DNA from: Pseudomonas sp. GM80
Lineage (GTDB): Bacteria > Pseudomonadota > Gammaproteobacteria > Pseudomonadales > Pseudomonadaceae
NCBI RefSeq assembly: GCF_000282515.1
Contig: NZ_AKJD01000246.1
Location: 1 to 64,000, forward strand
DNA: 64,000 nt
Reading direction: 5' to 3'
How positions within the stretch are numbered: the first letter of the stretch is position 1; every line of letters begins with the position of its first letter. The notes beneath the pieces are model-generated. The model ran no database searches. It saw only the letters and a program-made list of their open reading frames with translations, and had not been told where the DNA came from. Positions 44,838-53,389 of this stretch are shown here, piece after piece. The translations under genes were made by a program, and so were the position numbers.

Positions 44838-45154
44838 GGGCGCAACCTCAGAATCAAGGCGACCAGACCGTCGCCGCTCGGTTCGAGCTGGATCAGGTCG
44901 TAGTCGCCGCCGCCATCCAAGGCCGGCAACTCGACGCTGACCAGCATGCCCTGTTCCAGACCTTGCGAATCACTGACGCGGATCTCGAACCGAGGCTCGC
45001 GCAGCCCGGTGTTGAGCTTGCCGAACTTGGGTTGCAGCCAGGGCGCGGCAAACATGCCGAACACTGGCTCTTCGCGACCCTCGATCCGTGCGGTATCACC
45101 CAGCGTCTCGAACACCACCGCGTCTACCTCGGCGACCAGGTCGCGAAAGCCCAT
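44834..45154 (-). CDS. Head-tail joining protein (lambda FII-like)
   Basis: This 106-residue protein (MGFRDLVAEVDAVVFETLGD, FEIRVSDSQGLEQGMLVSVE) has the size, beta content and place of lambda gpFII. The start MGFRD was chosen over an out-of-family upstream extension. It connects the portal/gpW to the tail. Confidence 0.8.
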   Translation of the reverse strand: MGFRDLVAEVDAVVFETLGDTARIEGREEPVFGMFAAPWLQPKFGKLNTGLREPRFEIRVSDSQGLEQGMLVSVELPALDGGGDYDLIQLEPSGDGLVALILRLRP

Positions 45155-45156
45155 GG

Positions 45157-46152
45157 TCAGAGTTCCAGCAGGACCTGGGCACGCGGTCGAGTGCACAGGT
45201 GCAGTGGGTTGGACTGGGCTTCACCGGCCATGCCTTTGTTGAAGGGCAGCGGTTCAATCATGCTGTAGTACGGAATGCCCTGAGTGTTGACCGTTTCCAT
45301 ATAGTCGGCAGGTGCAAACACGGAGATATACAAGTCCGGCACACCTTCGGGAACCAGCAGCGCTTTGTCGTCATGGACAAAGGAAACGCCGGCAACCTTG
45401 CCACGGTAGCGCTCCCAGATGATACCGCCGAACTCGAAGCTTTCCCGGGCGTCGCCACGCAGCGCTGCCGCTTGCTGACTGTTGAGGTAGGTCTCTTTGA
45501 CCGACTTGTGAACAATCAGCTTGTTCCAGAAGTTCTTCCCGCAGAAAGCGCGCGAACCGGTACTGGTCACGCTGCCCAGCGCATCTTCCTGCATGTCCAG
45601 CGCCTCACCGCACTTGACCCGCAGCTCGGTACCGGCTTCAGTCAGCCCCATGGACATCTTCTGACGCTGCACACCGAAGCGCTCATACAAGTCCAGCAGC
45701 ACCGTCTTACCATCAGCGTCGAGGATCTGGCCGTTGAGTGCGCCCATGCGCTGGAACTCATGCGTCGCATCCAACTGGCGACGCGCCTTTGCCAGACGTG
45801 CATTGACCACGTCCTGCACCGCCTGCAGCTCGGTGCGAGTACCGAAGGCGCGGATGCCTTGGATCTCATCCGCCTTGATCGTGAAACGCTCCGGCAGGTG
45901 CACGGTGTTGAACGGGATCAGGTTGCGCTTGCTCGCAGCAACCACCAGGCCAGAACCACCGCGCTCACCGGCCGGCACCAGTGCCAGGGTGTCACCGTCC
46001 TTTTCAATCTGCACGGTCAGCGTGGTAATGCCTTCCTCGCGGAACAGGCCCAAGGCGCTGATGCGGCCCGGCAGGTAAGGTTGATCATTGAGTGCAGCGG
46101 TCAGCGAGGTAACGGTGAATGCTTCGTCATCAAAAATGGCGATATCGGCCAT
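45157..46152 (-). CDS. Major capsid protein (lambda gpE family)
   Basis: This is a 331-residue protein: MADIAIFDDEAFTVTSLTAA at the start, LPERFTIKADEIQGIRAFGT, and LYISVFAPADYMETVNTQGI near the end. These fit the HK97-fold capsid of lambda E type. GGAGAG lies before the ATG, and a hairpin/T-run cassette lies upstream, fitting a very highly expressed gene. Confidence 0.95.
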   Translation of the reverse strand: MADIAIFDDEAFTVTSLTAALNDQPYLPGRISALGLFREEGITTLTVQIEKDGDTLALVPAGERGGSGLVVAASKRNLIPFNTVHLPERFTIKADEIQGIRAFGTRTELQAVQDVVNARLAKARRQLDATHEFQRMGALNGQILDADGKTVLLDLYERFGVQRQKMSMGLTEAGTELRVKCGEALDMQEDALGSVTSTGSRAFCGKNFWNKLIVHKSVKETYLNSQQAAALRGDARESFEFGGIIWERYRGKVAGVSFVHDDKALLVPEGVPDLYISVFAPADYMETVNTQGIPYYSMIEPLPFNKGMAGEAQSNPLHLCTRPRAQVLLEL

Positions 46153-46174
46153 GGGTACTCTCCAGAAACGAAAA

Positions 46175-46193
46175 ATCCCGCACGCGGCGGGAT
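46175..46193 (-). terminator. Hairpin plus T-run before capsid gene
   Basis: ATCCCGC / GCGGGAT stem with a 5-base loop and T5 on the minus strand, followed by CGTTTCTGGAGA and the capsid ATG. Confidence 0.7.
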
Positions 46194-46214
46194 GCATAAA
46201 AAAGAAGGATCGAC

Positions 46215-46559
46215 TTAGCGGACGATCACGAAATGAGTGGCCAGCGCTTTCTCGGCAGCCAGATCCAGCCCGGTCAAATGCGCTTCGCTGACCTCGGCCA
46301 ACCGCACCACGGCGCGACCGCGACGCACCACATCAGACTCGCCAAGCGGGCCGTAGAGAATGGCGACAGCGTTTTCGGTGCCGTCCTCAGCAGTCGGCTC
46401 GTAGGGTGCGAATTCGCCGGAGGCGGTCACCAACCCGAGGATTTGTCCGGGCCACAACTCTGGACCGGCAGCGACGTTGATCGCTTCACGCGAAATATTG
46501 CCGGCGCCTTCGGACAGCAGGAATTCACCTGCGTGGATCGGTTCCTGTTTGATGGTCAT
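46215..46559 (-). CDS. Head decoration protein (lambda gpD family)
   Basis: This 114-residue protein (MTIKQEPIHAGEFLLSEGAG, GQILGLVTASGEFAPYEPTA, then VAILYGPL) is the capsid-stabilising trimeric decoration protein. It overlaps the protease stop by 4 bases and precedes the capsid gene. Confidence 0.93.
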   Translation of the reverse strand: MTIKQEPIHAGEFLLSEGAGNISREAINVAAGPELWPGQILGLVTASGEFAPYEPTAEDGTENAVAILYGPLGESDVVRRGRAVVRLAEVSEAHLTGLDLAAEKALATHFVIVR

Positions 46560-47710
46560 GCTCGTGCTCCTTTCGCGCTTTGCGCGGTTCCAGTTTGGGC
46601 CGCTTGGCGAGCAGCCCAAATCGAGTTGGGATCAGGTTGTTTGGCCAGCACCTTGGGCGCCAGATCGTCCGCCAGCGGCAGACTGTTGTCGATTTCGAAA
46701 CCCTTACCACTGGTGACAATTTTGTCGAACAGACGCGCCCGCACCGCCGGCGCATCCAGACCTGCCGCGACATACTCGGCGCTGAATTCAGGCAGCCGCG
46801 CGGCCACGCAGAGGTCGTTAATCGCCTTGGCGCGTGCCAGGCCAGCGAGAACGATCTCTTCGCTTTCAAGCTGGGTGGACTTGAGCAGAGGCTCGATCAG
46901 GTTGCTGATGCCCGCCGCCGTGCAGCGCTGGGTGATCATCAGTGCCAACTTGGCCGAGTCGACTACAGGCGGTACCAGCGGAGGTTCTACAGGTTCGAGT
47001 TCGGGATCCAACTGAGGTGGCTCGTCGAGCTGCGCCACCAGCTCAGCCGGAGCGTGCTGGAACCGTTGCAAGACCGCGCCTTGACCAAGGCAGGCTTTGA
47101 CCTTGATGCCGTCGCCGACTTCGTCTGCAAGACCAAGCGCCACTGCTTCGTTGGCAGTCAGCCAGGTTTCGGCATCAACCATTCGCCGCAGCTCGGCCTC
47201 ATTGATGTCGGGCGCCTTGGCCTTATAGGCCGCGATGATCGCCTCCAAGGTTTGATCCAATACGTCAGCGACCCGGCGGAAGTCCTCGGCGCCCCCGCCT
47301 GCATAGGTGTATGGGTTGTGAATCATCAACATGGCGTTCGCCGCGATGACTACGCGGTGGGCACCGCTCACAGCCACACTGGCGGCACTCGCCGCCAGTG
47401 CATCGATCCGGCCGGTGCAGCGCTCGCCCAGACGCGACAGCGCGTTGTGCATGGCCAGTCCGTCGAACAGGTCACCGCCGATACTGTTGAACGCGGCGAC
47501 CACCGGCGACACACCATCATCCATGGCGCGCAGATCCTGAACGAACTGATTGGCAGTGATGCCCCACGCGCCGATCTCGCCATAGACAAAGACTTCGATC
47601 ACTCGCTCGGTGGACTCGCCGCTGGCATGAACGGCGTACCAGGTCTTGTCCTTGACCTCGACGCGTTTGCCGGCGCGGTTGTAAATACGCGGTTTCGCGC
47701 TCTTGCTCAT
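46556..47710 (-). CDS. Head maturation protease, S49/ClpP-like (scaffold fusion)
   Basis: This is a 384-residue protein. The N-terminal ~220 residues form a ClpP/SppA-like serine protease (FNSIGGDLFDGLAMHNALSR, ALAASAASVAVSGAHRV with the Ser, MLMIHNPYTYAGG with the His). The C-terminal ~150 residues, Pro/Glu-rich then helical, look like the internal scaffold, as in lambda gpC. It overlaps the portal gene by 4 bases. Confidence 0.93.
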   Translation of the reverse strand: MSKSAKPRIYNRAGKRVEVKDKTWYAVHASGESTERVIEVFVYGEIGAWGITANQFVQDLRAMDDGVSPVVAAFNSIGGDLFDGLAMHNALSRLGERCTGRIDALAASAASVAVSGAHRVVIAANAMLMIHNPYTYAGGGAEDFRRVADVLDQTLEAIIAAYKAKAPDINEAELRRMVDAETWLTANEAVALGLADEVGDGIKVKACLGQGAVLQRFQHAPAELVAQLDEPPQLDPELEPVEPPLVPPVVDSAKLALMITQRCTAAGISNLIEPLLKSTQLESEEIVLAGLARAKAINDLCVAARLPEFSAEYVAAGLDAPAVRARLFDKIVTSGKGFEIDNSLPLADDLAPKVLAKQPDPNSIWAARQAAQTGTAQSAKGARA

Positions 47711-49185
47711 GGTTGCTCCTTGTCGTCGGTGTCTTCGACGGCATCCAGGGTGTTGTAGTTGAGGCCCAGCTCTGTGGCCCGCTTCAGATCGGCGGCGTTT
47801 TCCAAATCGACCGTTTCGGCGTCGTAGCCGGTACGCAGGACCATCTCGCTGCGCGACGAAAAACCGGCTCTCACCTCCATCGCTCTTGCTTGCACGTCCT
47901 GAACCGGCTGGATATAGGCCCAGCCTTGCGGTACCCAGCGAGTGCGAAGGTACTTGCGGCGCTTCTGTGTGTAATCGTCCAGCACCAGAACACCCGACAG
48001 CACCGCCATGTCCATCCACGCGGCCCGCACCGGGCGGCAAAGTTGATGGACATACACGCTGAATTGCAGTTGTTCCAGGCGGCGCCGAAACTCGTTGAGC
48101 ACCACCCGTAATGCTCGGTCGTTGATTCCGCGCATGTCGCCGGTGAGGATCTCGTAAGGCGTACCGCTACCCGCCGCTGCAGCCATCAACTGCTGACGCA
48201 TGAAGTCCGGATAGTTATTGCCCGCGTCCGGCGGTTTGGAAAATTCCACCTCTTCGCCCGGACCGAGTTCTTGCATGGTGCCGGGTTCGAGCGCAACCAT
48301 GGGCGTGAAGCCGTCGCGGTCCAGATCCAATAACGCACCGGTGACCGGATCGCGTGGAGCCGGACCTGAGTCAGGCGACGGGCGCTTGATGAAACCGGCG
48401 AACAGGTTGGCAACCTCCTGACGGAACAGCACCGCGTCGTCGTAGTTGTCCAGACTGCGCAGCCGTTTCAGAACCGGCGACAATCGCGGCACACCGCGCA
48501 ACTGGCCAGGTTCGACCGGTTCGAAGATGTGCAGCACCTGCGCGGCCGGGACGCGCACTAGCTGGTTGTAGCCGGCGTTCAACGAGGCCGCATCACGCGG
48601 GTGCGACAGGTACATCCAATACGCTACCCGCTTGCCGCCGGGCGTGAACTCGATGCCGGCGCGGATGACGTTGCCGTTCTTGGTGCTCTCGAATTTGTCG
48701 TGCGGCACGAACTCCGGCGCCAGAATCTGCAACTGCAGCGGAACCGCCAAGCCTTCATCCAGACTGCGAGGACGCAAGCGAACAAAGCATTCACCCGATG
48801 TTTCCACCGTGCGCGCCACCAGCGCCTGCTGGCCATAAAAGTCGGTGCGGTCATCCGCATCCGACTCATCGACCCAATCGCCCCACAGCTCCTGCAGCAG
48901 TTTGCGCAGGGCATCATCATCGGTCGCTGGCCGAGGGGTGATGCCGGTGCCGATTAGGTTGCTGACCCGCTTGTCGATGACGTTGAAGGCATACGGATCA
49001 TTGCGAACCGCCGCCCGGGAGCGCGACCGCAAATTGCGCAGTGCCGGGGTGTTGATGCTGTTGATCCCGTTGTCCGGAGCATCCCAGCCAGCAGATCGTC
49101 GGCCCTCTCCGGCGCCTTCGTAACTGGCCTTGATGTTTGACGGCAACACGAATCCGTTACGGGTCAGCGTCGGATAGCGAGCCAT
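47707..49185 (-). CDS. Portal protein (lambda family)
   Basis: This 492-residue protein has RAAVRNDPYAFNVIDKRVSN, GECFVRLRPRSLDEGLAVPL, and APQVLHIFEPVEPGQLRGVP-type sequence, all typical of lambda-family portals. C-terminal features include NDRALRVVLNEFRRRLEQLQ. It forms the 12-fold DNA gate of the head. It overlaps gpW and protease genes slightly. Confidence 0.96.
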   Translation of the reverse strand: MARYPTLTRNGFVLPSNIKASYEGAGEGRRSAGWDAPDNGINSINTPALRNLRSRSRAAVRNDPYAFNVIDKRVSNLIGTGITPRPATDDDALRKLLQELWGDWVDESDADDRTDFYGQQALVARTVETSGECFVRLRPRSLDEGLAVPLQLQILAPEFVPHDKFESTKNGNVIRAGIEFTPGGKRVAYWMYLSHPRDAASLNAGYNQLVRVPAAQVLHIFEPVEPGQLRGVPRLSPVLKRLRSLDNYDDAVLFRQEVANLFAGFIKRPSPDSGPAPRDPVTGALLDLDRDGFTPMVALEPGTMQELGPGEEVEFSKPPDAGNNYPDFMRQQLMAAAAGSGTPYEILTGDMRGINDRALRVVLNEFRRRLEQLQFSVYVHQLCRPVRAAWMDMAVLSGVLVLDDYTQKRRKYLRTRWVPQGWAYIQPVQDVQARAMEVRAGFSSRSEMVLRTGYDAETVDLENAADLKRATELGLNYNTLDAVEDTDDKEQP

Positions 49186-49391
49186 TAGACCCCCTTCCCT
49201 GCGTGATACAGCCGCACCACGCGCGAACGTGGCCCAGCGGCGCTGGCCAACGACGAACGAATCTCTTCGCGAGCCTTGAGCAGCTCATCGACCGTACGGT
49301 ATTCCACGGTACGGTCGGTGTAGCGCACAGTTTTCTCACCGCGAGCAATGGCCGCCTCAACCGCGTCGAGGTGCTTTTTAGTAAAGGACAT
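49185..49391 (-). CDS. Head-tail joining protein gpW-like
   Basis: This 68-residue basic protein (KKHLDAVEAAIARGEKTVRY, TVEYRTVDELLKAREEI) matches lambda gpW in size, repeat of strands and place between terminase and portal. It plugs the portal channel after packaging. Confidence 0.9.
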   Translation of the reverse strand: MSFTKKHLDAVEAAIARGEKTVRYTDRTVEYRTVDELLKAREEIRSSLASAAGPRSRVVRLYHAGKGV

Positions 49392-49392
49392 A

Positions 49393-51417
49393 TCAGCGTC
49401 TCTTCAGATAGCCGCTGGCAGAGCTGCGGCGTTGAGGGGATGCCGCAGCTGGTCGCGGTGTCGCGACCAGTGCCGCAGTTTGCGGAGCAGGTTTTGCAGT
49501 CGGTTCAACCGAAGTCGGTTGTGCTGAACTGACCACACGTTCGCCCGGAGCGGGCTTGATGCCTATGGTGTCATCAAACAATCCAGCCTGAGCCAGTGAC
49601 TGGTGTACACGCTCCCAATCCTGTTCCTGGTAACGATTGATGCCCAAGTAATGAGCCATGGCCAAGCAGTACACCATCAGGTCGAGCGCTTCATTGCGCT
49701 CCGCCTTGCCCTTGACCCACTCGATGCGCTTGTGACCGCGCACATAGCGGGCGACCTTACGTTCGGCCACGCACTGGGCGAAGAACTCGTCCGGCAGGTC
49801 GTTGGCAAAGTGCAGCGATCCCGGCCCGTCCGGGAACGGATAACGGTTGTAGATCCAGTCTTTGGCGGTGTCGGTACCGACGAACCACAGCTCGGCGCCG
49901 TTGCGTTCGGTCTGGCCTTTCCAAGTCACGTCGACCATGGACGGGCGCTGAGCGATCACCGGTCTGCCTGGCTTGCTCGCTCCCTTGATGGCGAAGACGT
50001 TGCGCCAGCGACGGACGCGGCAGAACTGGTAAACCTCGTCGGTGTGGTGACCGCCGGAGTCGACGCCGGTGGCGAGAATCCCCAAGCCGACACCGCAGGG
50101 ATGCCGATATCGCGTCTTGAGTTTCTCGTCCAACACGGCCCAGGTGCGCTCGTCAGCAGGGTCGCCCCAGATGATCTGGTGATCCACAACCCAGCGTTCC
50201 ATGCCGACACCGAAGCCCATCACCATCAGCTCCAAGCGGTTGGCCTGAACGTCGACAGCGCCGGTCAGCATCAGCACGCCCAGCGGCATCGCGCCAAGGG
50301 TGTAGGTTTCGAGACGCGCCCTGGCGATCAGCACTTCCGCCTTGGTTTGCTCGAGCGCGCTGTCCCAAACCTTGGCCAGACGGGTGTTGTAGAACACCTG
50401 CATCAAGCTGGTATCACCTTGCGACTGCGCTTTTTTTGCATCCTCAAACTCGACGGCGAGCGACGCCCAATCCATCCAGCCGGTCGGCGAATATAAGGCA
50501 CTGAGGTGAAACCCCACGGTCTTGCCATCGCCACGACCATGCGCGCGCCACTCACCTCGGGCGAGCATGTCGCTTTTGTGGTGCTCCTCGATCAGCACGT
50601 CGCACTCCGAGGCGGCGCACTCATAATGCACGGTGGCGTAATCCGCGCTGTAGTGCAGCCGCTCCCACTCCAGCACCTGCATATGACCGCAGGTGGGGCA
50701 TGGCACATAGTAGTGACGCTGGTCGCTGGACTCGAACAGATCGGCGATCCGCGAGGCGCCCTTGATCGTCGGCGAGCTGGAAAAATAGATCTTGGCGTTG
50801 CGGCCGAAGTTGGTCGCTCGCGTTTCGGCCAGCCGGATGGGATCACCCTCCTGTCCCACATCGTTTTCCCAGCGGTCAACTTCATCGCCGTAGATGTAAC
50901 GTGCCGACAGCTCGGACAGGTTGGCCGCAGAACCGGCGGTGGTCACGTACAGCGAACCACCTTCGAATTCCTTGGTGTCCATCGTATTGCGCGCATCCCG
51001 CGAGCGACTGGTTGCCACGCGTTCGCGCAGCACCGGGGTGGCCTTGATGGTCTTGCTGATCCGCCCCGAAACCCGTTTGGACAATCCAAGGCTGGGCAGC
51101 AACGCCAGGATGTTCGACGGCGCCATGTGAATTAGGCCGCCCATCCAGTTCAGGGCGATCTGGGTTTTCATCAACTGCGAGGCCACCATGGTGACCACGC
51201 GTCTGCACGGGTGAGCCGGCGACAGGCAACGCATCGGCTCGCGAGCATAAGGTGTCCGCGAAGTGCGGTACTGGCCTGGCTCCGGCGCGCCGGTGTCTCG
51301 CGGGATTCGCATGTACTCGTCGGCCCATTCATCGATCCAGAGATCGGGGTCAGGACGCAGTCCACGAAAGTAGTTCTCACGGTACACCTTTGCACCGTCA
51401 GAAAATTCCGTGTGCAT
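49393..51417 (-). CDS. Terminase large subunit (GpA family)
   Basis: This is a 674-residue packaging motor. The N-terminal ATPase shows VVTMVASQLMKTQIALNWMG, Walker-B-like YIYGDEVDRWEND and ETRATNFGRNAKIYFSSSPT; the Cys-rich YYVPCPTCGHMQVLEWERL segment is typical of GpA. The C-terminal nuclease contains VDVQANRLELMVMGFG and GLGILATGVDSGGHHTDEVY. GpA-type enzymes cut at cos sites. Confidence 0.97.
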   Translation of the reverse strand: MHTEFSDGAKVYRENYFRGLRPDPDLWIDEWADEYMRIPRDTGAPEPGQYRTSRTPYAREPMRCLSPAHPCRRVVTMVASQLMKTQIALNWMGGLIHMAPSNILALLPSLGLSKRVSGRISKTIKATPVLRERVATSRSRDARNTMDTKEFEGGSLYVTTAGSAANLSELSARYIYGDEVDRWENDVGQEGDPIRLAETRATNFGRNAKIYFSSSPTIKGASRIADLFESSDQRHYYVPCPTCGHMQVLEWERLHYSADYATVHYECAASECDVLIEEHHKSDMLARGEWRAHGRGDGKTVGFHLSALYSPTGWMDWASLAVEFEDAKKAQSQGDTSLMQVFYNTRLAKVWDSALEQTKAEVLIARARLETYTLGAMPLGVLMLTGAVDVQANRLELMVMGFGVGMERWVVDHQIIWGDPADERTWAVLDEKLKTRYRHPCGVGLGILATGVDSGGHHTDEVYQFCRVRRWRNVFAIKGASKPGRPVIAQRPSMVDVTWKGQTERNGAELWFVGTDTAKDWIYNRYPFPDGPGSLHFANDLPDEFFAQCVAERKVARYVRGHKRIEWVKGKAERNEALDLMVYCLAMAHYLGINRYQEQDWERVHQSLAQAGLFDDTIGIKPAPGERVVSSAQPTSVEPTAKPAPQTAALVATPRPAAASPQRRSSASGYLKRR

Positions 51418-51421
51418 GGGT

Positions 51422-52012
51422 TCAATCCGCTGTCAGGGCGTGTTCAAGATCCGCTGAAGAGAGGCGCTCGGCTTCTTCCAGCGTCCGACGGATTGTTGCC
51501 GTCAGGTGTTTTTCGATTTGCCAAGGATCCGTCATCGCCGCTAGGTCATAGGACAGCTGAGGCAGCGGGCCGAACAACTGGTCACGCAGTAAGCGGCCGG
51601 CGTCGTAGGCACCGGTTTCTACGGCTTCCTTGGACACCAACGAACCTTGCGCTTTGCCCAACTCGATCTCTGCCAGCTTGGCCATGTTGTGCTCGCGCAG
51701 CGCGCGGGACTTCTGGTAGTCAGGGTGTTTGCCGTCGACTGGCATCAGTTGCGGCGGCGCAGCCATGGAAGTCGGCTCGGTCAGAGGAGACAGTTGGCTG
51801 TAAACGTCACGCTGGATCCGGTCTTGCTGGTGACGCTCGGCTACGACGGCCTTGCTGGGATCGCTGGTTTTATCGAGCAGCGCCTCGGTGGCCTCAAGGT
51901 CGATCTTGCCGTTCTCGGTAAGCACCAACCGATCCTGACTGGCCAATTTTGAAACATAGGATTTGGCCCAACCGCGCCGGGCCGCAAACTCCGTTTTGCT
52001 GATGATTGTCAT
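51422..52012 (-). CDS. Terminase small subunit
   Basis: This 196-residue protein has an N-terminal winged-HTH-like part (KTEFAARRGWAKSYVSKLAS), then KIDLEATEALLDKTSD. A helical middle (RALREHNMAKLAEIELGKAQ) is the kind that mediates oligomerisation. It should bind the cos region upstream of its own gene; a repeat array is present there (52025-52086). Confidence 0.88.
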   Translation of the reverse strand: MTIISKTEFAARRGWAKSYVSKLASQDRLVLTENGKIDLEATEALLDKTSDPSKAVVAERHQQDRIQRDVYSQLSPLTEPTSMAAPPQLMPVDGKHPDYQKSRALREHNMAKLAEIELGKAQGSLVSKEAVETGAYDAGRLLRDQLFGPLPQLSYDLAAMTDPWQIEKHLTATIRRTLEEAERLSSADLEHALTAD

Positions 52013-52024
52013 GCTTAATTCTCC

Positions 52025-52086
52025 AGTTCACCCCGCGAGTTCACCTGTTCACCCCCAGTTCACCTCAGTTCACTAAGCTGGTGAAC
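52025..52086. repeat. GTTCACC repeat array (candidate cosB / terminase-binding site)
   Basis: Four direct copies of (A/T)GTTCACC (52025, 52038, 52046, 52057), a fifth AGTTCACT (52067) and one inverted GGTGAAC (52080) lie in 62 bases just before the small terminase start. A CCCGCGGG palindrome follows about 25 bases further on. The layout is like the R sites of cosB. Confidence 0.65.
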
Positions 52087-52156
52087 CGCCCGCTAACACA
52101 ATCCCGCGGGTTTCCGACCCCGTACCCTCCGAATAACCTCAGGGTCCCCGACGGTT

Positions 52157-52501
52157 TCAGGCTGGGCCGCCGCCATTCGGCGGGACTTCGCACACACCAA
52201 GCCGCTTGGCAGCCCAGCGTTCGTACAAGCCGATGGCTACATCCGCACCCGCCATTGCCGTCAGGCAACCCAAGGCGCCCGCCGTCCAGAGCGACATGCC
52301 CGCCGCGATCATCAGCATCATCGCCGAGACCCCGCAGACAATGCAGGCACCAGACCGAAGCGCGAGCCGCCGCAACAGTGCCCAGCCTCGCGCCCCATCC
52401 TTGTCTGCCCGCCACATCTCCCCCGACACACCGCCGACCAGCGCCAGGACAATCACTAACCAGATCGGCATCTCTGCCAGTGCTTGCTGCTCGTTCGTCA
52501 T
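52157..52501 (-). CDS. Phage holin family protein
   Basis: This is a 114-residue protein with three hydrophobic segments (IWLVIVLALVGGVSG, SGACIVCGVSAMMLMIAAGM, AGALGCLTAMAGADVAIGLY). Short charged ends and place in the late region fit a class I-type holin that opens the inner membrane for the endolysin. It is the first gene of the late unit, far (21 kb) from the other lysis genes. Confidence 0.82.
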   Translation of the reverse strand: MTNEQQALAEMPIWLVIVLALVGGVSGEMWRADKDGARGWALLRRLALRSGACIVCGVSAMMLMIAAGMSLWTAGALGCLTAMAGADVAIGLYERWAAKRLGVCEVPPNGGGPA

Positions 52502-52518
52502 CGCCTACCCCATAAACG

Positions 52519-52545
52519 AAAAAACCCGGCGCAATGGCCGGGTTT
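52519..52545 (-). terminator. Hairpin plus T-run before holin
   Basis: AAACCCGGC / GCCGGGTTT stem with a 6-base loop and a T-run on the minus strand lies between the regulatory region and the holin. It is a good target for Q-type antitermination. Confidence 0.75.
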
Positions 52546-53029
52546 AGTGGTGTGGTGCCTGCCGCTCTCTGCGGTCGCACCTATCGAAGATGACTACTTT
52601 TTACAGGTCGATTCCGGTGGCAGCAACCCTGTTTTAATGCCACCCGGTGAATAAGTGGGGGACGCAGGGTGAACGCCTAGCGAATGTCGGCGAATACACC
52701 ACTACGGCATTCAGTTGTTTCGGCGGTGTCCCATATGTCCAACTGTTCAGAGTCGAAGTAGGACACCTGAGAGCGCCTAAATTCGGGGCCTCGCCCCACT
52801 GTCCTACTTATCTTTCTACTTTCTCGTGTAAAGGAAGAAATTTAAAGAACACGCGTTCGCGCGATACGCGCGCATTGCTGCCCGCTGCGCTTACACGGGC
52901 GGGAGGCACCTCTAGGTCGGACAGTGGGACAGACCAACAACGACAAGGCCCGCACCTGTCCCTCTGCATCAGAGCGCAGCGGGACAAAACGGGCCAGTGG
53001 GACAACAACAGCCGAGGCAGTGCCTGGGG
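52546..53029. other. Non-coding late-promoter region with GGGACA motifs
   Basis: No convincing gene is seen in about 480 bases. Exact GGGACA or TGTCCC occurs at 52727, 52926, 52957, 52981 and 52999, with AGGACA/TGTCCT at 52760 and 52800. A CGCG-rich palindromic stretch (52851-52875) and an AT-rich 52805-52850 lie within. It probably holds the late promoter and control sites. Confidence 0.5.
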
Positions 53030-53389
53030 TCACGCTGCTATCCCCATCATCATGCCGAGGATTTGCAGATGCGCGTCATGCAAGCGCTGGTAGTAAGTGT
53101 CACGGCCACAGCCGCAGTGGGCATAACGCAAGCGCATATCCACATCGAGCGTGCAGTAATGCTCGCGCACCACCGTCACCAGCTCGGGCGCAAGGTGCTT
53201 GTTGACGATCAGCTCGAGATCCAACGAACTCTCGAGCGGTGCTCGGAAAGCACGTCGCCCACGGATCAATTGCCCATGGGTCTCCATCATCATGGCGACC
53301 ATGTTCCCACCAGCGAGACCTCCACTCGAAAGGTCTGAATGCAACTCCTGAGCCCACGACCGAAGCAGCGAGTCGATCTCCTTAATCAT
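53030..53389 (-). CDS. Q-like antiterminator / sigma-region-4-like regulator
   Basis: This 119-residue protein has a C-terminal segment (DVDMRLRYAHCGCGRDTYYQ, then RLHDAHLQILGMM) that reads like the HTH of phage Q or sigma region 4 proteins. It lies after the primase (overlapping its stop by 8 bases) and directly before the late region, the place of late regulators. It is inferred to switch on the late operon. Confidence 0.65.
   Translation of the reverse strand: MIKEIDSLLRSWAQELHSDLSSGGLAGGNMVAMMMETHGQLIRGRRAFRAPLESSLDLELIVNKHLAPELVTVVREHYCTLDVDMRLRYAHCGCGRDTYYQRLHDAHLQILGMMMGIAA

Noticed and set aside
52095..52125. Direct match to lambda cosN (CGCGGGTTT)
   Set aside because: Similarity is short and in the opposite orientation relative to the terminase genes; kept only as a weak hint near the repeat array.
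52647..53093. Plus-strand frame of 148 codons in the late-promoter region
   Set aside because: Runs through repeats and a GC dyad, Cys/Arg/Ser-rich, no SD; the interval looks non-coding.
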